Positions 7,406-13,340 of a stretch of DNA of 16,424 nt are shown here, one piece after another (the first letter of the stretch is position 1; each line of letters opens with the position of its first letter). The DNA lies in contig JBKJRR010000363.1 of NCBI GenBank assembly GCA_046594635.1, positions 1 through 16,424 of the forward strand, written 5' to 3'. Position numbers and translations under genes: made by a program. The notes under the pieces are model-generated. The model was given only the letters and a program-made list of their open reading frames with translations. It searched no databases and was not told where the DNA came from. Source of the DNA: CAISIP01 sp046594635 (GTDB lineage Bacteria > Pseudomonadota > Gammaproteobacteria > Burkholderiales > Burkholderiaceae_C).

Positions 7406-8667
7406 TGCGGCCACATGCCCAGACCATGACCGGGATGCGGTCTGCGCATCAGATCACCCTGCTACAGGGCGGACGGGATTTTTTTCCGGCACTGGAGCAG
7501 GCTATCGATGCAGCCCGGCATGAAGTGCGGTTGGAAACGTACATCTTCGAGTTCGATGCCTCGGGGCAGGTAATCGCCGAGGCGATGATACGCGCCGCCA
7601 ACCGCGGTGTTCCGGTCTACCTTGCGGTGGATGGGGTCGGTACGCCGCAATTGCCGCCATCATGGACGCGCCGCTTTGATGACAGCGGGGTCGCCTGGCA
7701 AGTGTTCCAACCACTGGGGCGGTGGGGTGCACTGATTCCCAGTCGTTGGCGCCGCCTGCACCGCAAGATGTGCATCGTCGACGGTGGGATCGGATTCTGC
7801 GGCGGCATCAACATCATGGATGACTTCCACGACCCGGCGGTCGGACCCTTGGATGATCCCCGACTCGACTTCGCGGTGCGTGTGACCGGGCCGTTGGTGC
7901 AGAACATGCAGGAGACGGTGGCCGCCTTCTGGTGGCGTACGACGGTGGCCCAGGAATTGCGCGAACACGAGCTTCCGGCGGCCTGGCGTGAGGTGTGGCA
8001 GCAGGTGCGCGGGGCCATCGCGGCACGTCGCAAGAGCGCCGGTGAGCCGGACGAAGGGCCTGACTCTGAGCTGGGCGCGCAGCTTGGCCCGAGCGCCCGC
8101 GCCGAGTTGGTGCTGCGCGACAACCTGCGCAATCGCCGCCGCATCGAGCACGCCTATCTCAGGGCGATTGGTGCCGCACGACGCGAAGTCATCATTGCCA
8201 ATGCCTACTTTCTGCCCGGTTTGCGTCTGCGCAAGGCGCTGATCAAAGCGGCGGGGCGTGGAGTTCGGGTGCGACTGCTGCTGCAGGGCCGTTACGAGTA
8301 TTTCCTGCAATACCACGGCTCGCGACCGGTTTACGGCGCCTTGCTGGCCGCTGGCGTGGAGATCCACGAGTACGCGGCGAGTTTCCTGCATGCCAAGGTG
8401 GCTGTGGTCGACGGGCGCTGGGCCACGGTGGGCTCATCCAACCTTGACCCGTTGAGTCTGCTGCTGGCGCGAGAGGCCAATATCGTGGTGCGTAATCGGG
8501 ACTTCGCAGAGGACTTGCGTCAACGACTGGAGCACGCGATGACGCAGGGCGGGCGTCGGGTTGACGCGATGGCGTTCGCCAAACGGTCCTGGCGCTTGCG
8601 CGCACTGGAGCAACTGGCCTTCGGGGTCATGCGACTGGGGCTTTTGCTGGTCGGCCGGCGTTACTGA
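7405..8667 (+). CDS. clsB: ClsB-type cardiolipin synthase (phospholipase D family)
   Basis: The 420-residue protein has two HKD phospholipase D motifs: HRKMCIVDG (His119, Lys121, Asp126) followed by GGIN, and HAKVAVVDG (His329, Lys331, Asp336) followed by GSSN. Two copies in one chain of about 410-420 residues without N-terminal transmembrane helices is the layout of E. coli ClsB. Such enzymes make cardiolipin from two phosphatidylglycerols or from phosphatidylglycerol and phosphatidylethanolamine at the inner membrane. The linker at about 205-235 is hydrophilic and variable, and the C-terminus is a basic amphipathic region (about 390-420). The start was placed at the ATG that overlaps the previous stop (TGATG at 7403-7407); in-frame ATGs at 7426 and 7435 are alternatives, and the first PLD repeat begins after all of them. 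Substrate specificity is inferred. Confidence 0.88.
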   Translation: MRPHAQTMTGMRSAHQITLLQGGRDFFPALEQAIDAARHEVRLETYIFEFDASGQVIAEAMIRAANRGVPVYLAVDGVGTPQLPPSWTRRFDDSGVAWQVFQPLGRWGALIPSRWRRLHRKMCIVDGGIGFCGGINIMDDFHDPAVGPLDDPRLDFAVRVTGPLVQNMQETVAAFWWRTTVAQELREHELPAAWREVWQQVRGAIAARRKSAGEPDEGPDSELGAQLGPSARAELVLRDNLRNRRRIEHAYLRAIGAARREVIIANAYFLPGLRLRKALIKAAGRGVRVRLLLQGRYEYFLQYHGSRPVYGALLAAGVEIHEYAASFLHAKVAVVDGRWATVGSSNLDPLSLLLAREANIVVRNRDFAEDLRQRLEHAMTQGGRRVDAMAFAKRSWRLRALEQLAFGVMRLGLLLVGRRY

Positions 8668-8683
8668 TGCAGAGTGCGCGGGC

Positions 8684-8701
8684 GACAGCGTCGGGGCTGT
8701 C
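8684..8701 (+). other. inverted repeat after clsB
   Basis: GACAGC (8684-8689) and GCTGTC (8696-8701) form a 6-bp stem with a 6-base loop, 17 bases past the clsB stop. It may mark the end of the long upstream operon, but no T-run follows, so a factor-independent terminator is not supported. The remaining intergenic bases up to 8744 hold only the candidate -10 box. Confidence 0.35.
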
Positions 8702-8732
8702 CGCTAACGCCGTCGGGTGATTCATTCGCTGG

Positions 8733-8738
8733 TAGTAT
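8733..8738 (+). promoter_or_regulatory. possible -10 box for folE
   Basis: TAGTAT lies 6 bases before the first in-frame ATG of folE. A start site at the usual distance would fall almost on that ATG, giving a leaderless or very short-leader message. No convincing -35 hexamer is seen, so this is a weak call. Confidence 0.35.
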
Positions 8739-8744
8739 GGGCCG

Positions 8745-9470
8745 ATGTTAATGTCGTCCATCCCCCCTATGAGTGCAACAGACACGGAAGAAGGCACACC
8801 GGTATCGGTCAAGATCCGTGAGCGCCTGGTCGCTGCGCGCAAGCGTTTTCACGCGAATGACAATATCGCCGACTTCATCGAGCCTGGCGAACTGGAGCTT
8901 CTGCTGGACGAGGTCGAGTCCAAGATGAAGGGTGTGCTCAGCAGCATGGTCATTGACACCGACAACGACCACAACACCGACGCGACGGCACGTCGGGTGG
9001 CCAAGATGTATGTCAACGAAGTATTCCGCGGACGTTTCGTCAAGGCGCCGACCATCACAGAGTTCCCCAATGCCGAGCACCTGAACGAACTCATGATCGT
9101 CGGGCCGATCACGGTGCGCAGCGCGTGCAGCCACCATTTCTGCCCGGTCATCGGCAAGATCTGGATCGGTGTGATGCCCAACGAACATACCAATGTCATC
9201 GGTCTGTCCAAGTATGCGCGCCTGGCCGAATGGGTCATGGGGCGCCCGCAGATCCAGGAGGAGGCAGTAGTGCAACTGGCGGATCTGATCCAGGTGAAGA
9301 CGCAGCCCGATGGCCTGGCCATCGTCATGGAGGCCAGCCACTATTGCATGGCCTGGCGTGGCGTCAAGGACATGGACAGCAAGATGATCAACTCGGTGAT
9401 GCGGGGCTCGTTTCTGAAGGATCCCAACCTGCGTCGTGAATTCCTGTCCCTGATACCTGGAAAGGCCTGA
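8745..9470 (+). CDS. folE: GTP cyclohydrolase I (FolE)
   Basis: The 241-residue protein carries the GTP cyclohydrolase I domain (about 50-238). Zinc and active-site residues are present: Cys128, His130, His131 and Cys201, with His199, the IGLSK loop (152-156), RPQIQEE (167-173) and WRGVKDMDSK (204-213). It opens GTP and rearranges it to 7,8-dihydroneopterin triphosphate, the first step of folate and pterin synthesis. The zinc loop reads SACSHHF instead of the usual CEHH, so Ser129 replaces a normally conserved Glu. I recall the same sequence style in other Burkholderiales. In-frame starts exist at 8745, 8751 and 8769 with no Shine-Dalgarno for any; the longest is listed, and conserved sequence begins at about residue 16 (EGTPVSVKIRERL). 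A BLUF sensor gene follows after only 4 bases. Confidence 0.93.
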   Translation: MLMSSIPPMSATDTEEGTPVSVKIRERLVAARKRFHANDNIADFIEPGELELLLDEVESKMKGVLSSMVIDTDNDHNTDATARRVAKMYVNEVFRGRFVKAPTITEFPNAEHLNELMIVGPITVRSACSHHFCPVIGKIWIGVMPNEHTNVIGLSKYARLAEWVMGRPQIQEEAVVQLADLIQVKTQPDGLAIVMEASHYCMAWRGVKDMDSKMINSVMRGSFLKDPNLRREFLSLIPGKA

Positions 9471-9474
9471 TGCC

Positions 9475-9897
9475 ATGCTGGTAAGACTTTTGTATGCAAG
9501 CCGTGCGGTGGATACCAGCGCGGACGCGATTGAGGCCATCCTGTCGCAGTCGCGGTTGGCCAATCCGGTTGGTGGTATCACGGGCATCCTGTGTTACGGC
9601 GGCGGTATCTTTCTGCAGGCCATCGAGGGCGGCCGCATGGCGGTGAGCGAGCTGTATGGCCATATCCAGAAAGATCTTCGTCACAAGGACGTAGTGCTGC
9701 TGCACTACGAGGAAATTTCCGAGCGCCGTTTCGGTGGCTGGACCATGGGCCAGGTGAACATGTCGCGCATCAACGTGTCCATCCTGCTCAAGTACGCCGA
9801 GCGGCCCGAGCTCGACCCCTACTCGGTGTCAGGCAAGGTTTCACTGGCCCTGCTCGAAGAGCTGATGGCGACAGCCTCCATCATGGGCCGCGCCTGA
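9475..9897 (+). CDS. BLUF-domain blue-light sensor protein
   Basis: The 140-residue protein is a stand-alone BLUF (sensor of blue light using FAD) domain. The photochemical residues are all present: Tyr7 in LLYASR, Asn30 in NPVGGITG, Gln48 in FLQAIEG, and Trp89 and Met91 in GGWTMG, at spacings matching AppA and PixD. Light shifts the Tyr/Gln/flavin hydrogen-bond network and the output goes through the C-terminal helices (about 105-140). There is no fused output domain, so it must act on a partner protein. It starts 4 bases after folE and is probably co-transcribed with it; GGAAAGG (9459-9465) may serve as ribosome-binding site. The partner is not evident in the sequence. The next gene (DUF429) is 82 bases away on the same strand. 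Confidence 0.95.
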   Translation: MLVRLLYASRAVDTSADAIEAILSQSRLANPVGGITGILCYGGGIFLQAIEGGRMAVSELYGHIQKDLRHKDVVLLHYEEISERRFGGWTMGQVNMSRINVSILLKYAERPELDPYSVSGKVSLALLEELMATASIMGRA

Positions 9898-9979
9898 GTC
9901 AAGCCGGTGGCCAGCGGCGTGGCGCGTTGGTCGCCATACAGCCCCGGTCGGTCGGGTGCCGGCTCAGCTTGGCATCAGT

Positions 9980-10822
9980 ATGTTGATCGGATGCGACTTC
10001 AGCAGCCGGCCGGGACCGCGCAAGCCGATCGTTATGGCGCTGGGCGGGTCGCACGCCTGCGTCGTGACGCTGGACAATTTATCGGCGTTGCCGACATTTG
10101 CGGATTTCTCTGATTCGCTGCGCCGTCATTGCGACTGGGTCGGTGGTTTCGATTTTCCTTTTGGTCTGCCGCGCGAACTGGTGCTGCACATGGGTTGGCC
10201 CACAAGCTGGCGGGACTGCATGCGTACCTATGCCGCGTTGAGCCGACCTGAAATCCGAAACTTGTTTGCGGCATTCTGTGCGTCACGGGAAACTGGCCGA
10301 AAATTCGCCCACAGGGCGACCGACCGCTGGGCTGGATCCAGTCCGTCGATGAAATGGGTCAATCCGCCGGTGGCGTACATGTTGCACGCAGGGGTGCCAC
10401 TGCTGATCGAGGCCGGCGTCAACTTGCCGGGTCTGGACGCAGGTGATCGCAAGGATGTCGATGCCCTGGGTCGGCCCCGACGCGTGGCGCTCGAGGCCTA
10501 TCCGGGTTTGCTGGCGCGCGAGGTGCTGGGGCGGGACAGCTACAAAAGTGATGATAGGGCGAAGCAGACGCCGCAGCGACAGGCGCGACGCGCCCATTTG
10601 ATCGATGCGCTGGCTCAGGGACACACGCGTCTGGGATTGCAGCTGCAACTGACGCCCACGCAACGTGCAGAGCTCATCGCGGATGGCAGTGGCGATCGTC
10701 TGGACGCAGTGTTGTGTCTGATGCAGGCCGCGTGGGGTGCGCAGCACGGGTGGCCCGGATACGGGTTGCCGAAGACGATCGATCCGCTGGAGGGCTGGAT
10801 CGTCAGCGCCGTCGCGGTTTAG
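9980..10822 (+). CDS. DUF429 family protein, predicted RNase H-like fold
   Basis: This 280-residue protein shows the acidic motifs of the DUF429 family, which is predicted to share the RNase H-like fold: CDFSS (Asp6), FDFPFGLP (Asp58), LEAYPG (Glu172) and GDRLDAV (Asp239 and Asp242). These carboxylates could bind metal for nuclease activity, but no reaction is proven for the family to my knowledge. It has no signal peptide or membrane segment. The ATG at 9980 was chosen because the conserved IGCDFSSRP begins right after it; a GTG at 9956 in the same frame is possible, and neither has a clear Shine-Dalgarno. It lies downstream of the BLUF gene and ends tail to tail with the FlhG-like gene, the two stop codons overlapping. 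Confidence 0.8.
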   Translation: MLIGCDFSSRPGPRKPIVMALGGSHACVVTLDNLSALPTFADFSDSLRRHCDWVGGFDFPFGLPRELVLHMGWPTSWRDCMRTYAALSRPEIRNLFAAFCASRETGRKFAHRATDRWAGSSPSMKWVNPPVAYMLHAGVPLLIEAGVNLPGLDAGDRKDVDALGRPRRVALEAYPGLLAREVLGRDSYKSDDRAKQTPQRQARRAHLIDALAQGHTRLGLQLQLTPTQRAELIADGSGDRLDAVLCLMQAAWGAQHGWPGYGLPKTIDPLEGWIVSAVAV

Positions 10823-11658
10823 CGTTCCGGATGAATGACGGTCTCGTCGAGTTTGCGTGCCAATTGGGTCATTGCCAGGGCAGCCGGGCAACCAGGAAGT
10901 GTCTGTATCAGCAACTGGCGGCGCATGACGGCCTGGCGCACCGACGGATCGGCTGGAATGTCTGCCAGATGGACCAGGCGTACACCCCGTCCGGGACCGG
11001 TCACGACGAAGCGGTCCAGAACCTGCTGCAATTGTCCGGTAATGGCACGTCCATCTCCCAGTCGGGCGGTCTGGTTGATCACCATGTGGATATTTTCGCG
11101 CTGCTGCTGGCTGGCCAGCACCTTGATGGTTGCGTAGGCATCGGTCAGTGAGGTCGGCTCCGGCGTGGCAACCACCAGGATCACGGAGGCCAGTGATACC
11201 GCAAACAACACCACGTCGGAAATGCCGGCACCGGTGTCGAGCAAAACCACATCGTAGCGCGGGATCAGGCCCTCGATGATGCGCAGGAAGTCGGCACGGA
11301 TCTCCGGCGTCAGGCGCGAGTACTCGACCATGCCGGAGCCGGCAAGCAAGACCGAGAAGCCGCCAGGCGCCTGGATGATGGCCTCGTCGATCGTCGACTT
11401 GCCGCTGAACACGTCGTGCAGCGTGGTCTTCGGATACAGGTTCAGCACCACATCCAGATTGGCCAGACCGAGGTCGGCATCGAGCACCAGCACACGCTGA
11501 CCACGTTTGGCAAGCGCAGCAGCCAGATTGGCCGATACGAACGTCTTGCCGACGCCGCCTTTGCCACTGGTGACGGCCATGACTTTGCCATGGGGTGCCA
11601 GTGGCACCGGGGGCTCTGGAGGTCTGGCCGCCGCGGCTGTTTGCAATTCGTCGCTCAT
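10819..11658 (-). CDS. FlhG/MinD-family ParA-like ATPase
   Basis: The 279-residue protein has the deviant Walker A motif SGKGGVGKT (31-39, signature Lys33 and Lys38), the switch I segment DADLGLANLDVVLNL (60-74) and the switch II DTGAGIS (141-147). The last two are typical of FlhG/FleN/YlxH, a branch of the MinD family that controls flagellar number or placement. The first 24 residues are Ala/Pro-rich and lack the DQAxxLR motif by which FlhG stimulates FlhF. No flagellar gene is visible here, so a role in some other positioning or regulatory process is possible. Its ATG overlaps the stop of the upstream diguanylate cyclase (ATGA), with a GGAG ribosome-binding site at 11669-11666 inside that gene, so the two are translationally coupled. 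The name FlhG is therefore not applied. Confidence 0.85.
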   Translation of the reverse strand: MSDELQTAAAARPPEPPVPLAPHGKVMAVTSGKGGVGKTFVSANLAAALAKRGQRVLVLDADLGLANLDVVLNLYPKTTLHDVFSGKSTIDEAIIQAPGGFSVLLAGSGMVEYSRLTPEIRADFLRIIEGLIPRYDVVLLDTGAGISDVVLFAVSLASVILVVATPEPTSLTDAYATIKVLASQQQRENIHMVINQTARLGDGRAITGQLQQVLDRFVVTGPGRGVRLVHLADIPADPSVRQAVMRRQLLIQTLPGCPAALAMTQLARKLDETVIHPER

Positions 11659-12440
11659 TCGCCTACTCCACTCGCACTGCCATTGGCAGATTCCATAGCA
11701 GCACGTTCAAGCCATGCCGGCTCACCCAATGCCAGATGTCCGAACAACAGGTTCTTCTCCTCGGCACTGACGGCGATCGCCTGCTGGTGATCGATGCAGA
11801 CCCGGTTGCGCCCTTCTGATTTGGCCCTGTAAAGCAGGTTGTCGGCGCGCTCAATCCACAGCGGTGCGGTCGATCGAACCCAGGCAGGAGCATAGGCCCC
11901 GCCGATACTGATGGTGGCTTGCACATGGCTTACCGGGCTGACCGGAATCATCAGCGACTCCACGGTCATGCGGATGCGCTCGGCCACTGCTTCGCCCACG
12001 GACACCAGGCAATTCGGCAACACCACGGCAAATTCTTCACCGCCATATCGCGCCACCGTATCCATCGGTCGGATGCAACGCGCCAGGCACCGGGCCACCG
12101 CCTGCAGCACCTGATCGCCCGCCACATGCCCATGGGTGTCGTTGATCGACTTGAAATGATCAATGTCCAGCATCAGCAGCAATGCCGGTTCACCCGATCG
12201 CGCGACGCCGTCGGTCACGCGTTCGAGTACCGACAGAAAATGGCGCCGATTCGCCAGCCCGGTCAGAGGGTCCTTGAGCGATAACTCGCACAGACCGTCG
12301 ATGACGCTTTGCACGAATTCGGTCGGCGAAGCCTCGGAATCGGGCAGTTCGACCCTAGCCCCATGTTCCAGCAGGGCACGCGCATCGCCCAACCGAAGGT
12401 CACTGATGTCGACGACAGAAGGGGCGATCGAAGAGGTCAC
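11655..12440 (-). CDS. diguanylate cyclase (GGDEF domain)
   Basis: The 261-residue protein has a GGDEF domain at about 52-218, with DPLTGLANRR (57-66), LDIDHFKSIND (91-101), the catalytic GGEEF (133-137) and YRAKSEGRN (204-212). The RPMD at 124-127, five residues before GGEEF, is a normal RxxD inhibitory site, so product inhibition by cyclic di-GMP is expected. These motifs predict an active enzyme making cyclic di-GMP from two GTP. There is only a short N-terminal segment (1-50) with no recognisable sensor or membrane segment, and a 40-residue C-terminal extension of unknown role. The longest frame begins with GTG at 12440 and has no obvious Shine-Dalgarno; I see no better ATG. It is the first gene of a two-gene unit with the FlhG-like ATPase. 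Confidence 0.92.
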   Translation of the reverse strand: MTSSIAPSVVDISDLRLGDARALLEHGARVELPDSEASPTEFVQSVIDGLCELSLKDPLTGLANRRHFLSVLERVTDGVARSGEPALLLMLDIDHFKSINDTHGHVAGDQVLQAVARCLARCIRPMDTVARYGGEEFAVVLPNCLVSVGEAVAERIRMTVESLMIPVSPVSHVQATISIGGAYAPAWVRSTAPLWIERADNLLYRAKSEGRNRVCIDHQQAIAVSAEEKNLLFGHLALGEPAWLERAAMESANGSASGVGE

Positions 12441-12466
12441 GGGCAGGTGGTTTCAAGTGCGAACAA

Positions 12467-12472
12467 AGTTTA
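12467..12472 (-). promoter_or_regulatory. weak candidate -10 box for the diguanylate cyclase operon
   Basis: On the minus strand TAAACT lies 26 bases before the GTG start, with a poor TTCTCG at the -35 distance (17-base spacer). This 114-base gap after moeB (12441-12554) shows nothing else convincing. The call is tentative. Confidence 0.3.
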
Positions 12473-12554
12473 ACAGCAAGACTTTGGCGCGAGAACGCTG
12501 GAATGCGCCGCTTTCCCCTGCCAATTGGCGCACCCGACCAGAGCCGCCCGCAGT

Positions 12555-13304
12555 TCAGCCGCTGCCGCACACCGGGCATTGCGGGTTGCGCGGAACCTGC
12601 AACTCGTTCCACTCCATGGCGCGGGCATCGAGCATCTGCAGCCGGCCCGCCAGGGAGATCCCGACGCCAGTGATGAGTTTGAGTGCCTCTGCCGCCTGCA
12701 CCGTTCCGATGATGCCTACCAGCGGCGCGAATACGCCCATCGTGGCGCAATTGACTTCCTCAAGCGTGTTGTCAGGCGGGAAGATACAGGCATAACAAGG
12801 CGAGTGGCCGTCGCGCGAGTCGTACACACTGACCTGGCCGTCAAACCGGATGGCAGCGCCGGACACCAGCGGTTTGCGATAACGCACACAGGCGGCGTTG
12901 ACCATTTGCCGGGTGGCAAAGTTGTCGCTGCAGTCCAGTACCACGTCGACCTGTGGCAGCCACAGCGTGAGAAAGGCGTCGTCTGCCTTTTGCTGCAAGG
13001 CATCGACTCGTGTGTCGGGGTTGATGGCTTCGATCGCCGTCCTGGCCGACGCCACCTTGGCCTGTCCGACCCGTTTCGTGGTGTGGGCGATCTGGCGTTG
13101 CAGGTTGGTCAGGTCGACTGTGTCATGGTCTACCAGCGTAATACGGCCGACCCCGGCGGAACCAAGGTACAAGGCCACCGGCGAACCCAGCCCACCGGCG
13201 CCGATTACCAGCACATGTGCCGCATCAATCCGATCCTGCCCCTCTACGCCTATTTCATTGAGCAGGATGTGGCGGGAGTAACGCAACAGCGAATCGTCGT
13301 TCAT
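12555..13304 (-). CDS. moeB: MoeB/ThiF-family adenylyltransferase (E1-like)
   Basis: The 249-residue protein matches the MoeB/ThiF length and layout: LLRYSRHILL at the N-terminus, the nucleotide-binding GAGGLGS loop (35-41), DLTNLQRQ (64-71), DCSDNF (124-129), zinc ligands in CYAC (Cys170, Cys173) and CPVC (Cys243, Cys246), and Cys186 in the position of the reactive cysteine. These enzymes adenylate the C-terminal glycine of a ubiquitin-like sulfur carrier, MoaD for molybdopterin or ThiS for thiamine. Sequence alone does not separate the two roles well; no moa or thi gene is adjacent. There is no C-terminal rhodanese domain. The ATG at 13304 was chosen because the conserved protein starts there; an ATG at 13331 would lie within the hairpin between ctpA and moeB. 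Confidence 0.9.
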   Translation of the reverse strand: MNDDSLLRYSRHILLNEIGVEGQDRIDAAHVLVIGAGGLGSPVALYLGSAGVGRITLVDHDTVDLTNLQRQIAHTTKRVGQAKVASARTAIEAINPDTRVDALQQKADDAFLTLWLPQVDVVLDCSDNFATRQMVNAACVRYRKPLVSGAAIRFDGQVSVYDSRDGHSPCYACIFPPDNTLEEVNCATMGVFAPLVGIIGTVQAAEALKLITGVGISLAGRLQMLDARAMEWNELQVPRNPQCPVCGSG

Positions 13305-13311
13305 GACCTGC

Positions 13312-13336
13312 CCGGGGTTGCCGTCTGGCAACCCGG
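13312..13336 (-). other. strong hairpin between ctpA and moeB
   Basis: On the minus strand GGGTTGCC (13334-13327) and GGCAACCC (13322-13315) form a perfect 8-bp stem with a 4-base loop. Adding two further C-G pairs around one bulged base gives about 10 pairs. It fills most of the 36-base gap between the ctpA stop and the moeB ATG. No T-run follows. It could act as an mRNA processing or stability element, or modulate moeB translation. Confidence 0.6.
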
Positions 13337-13340
13337 TGCC

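Noticed and set aside
9591..10113. Open frames overlapping the BLUF gene and the start of the DUF429 gene
   Set aside because: They overlap real genes in other frames and show no domain; the BLUF gene ends at a normal length, so no frameshift need be invoked.
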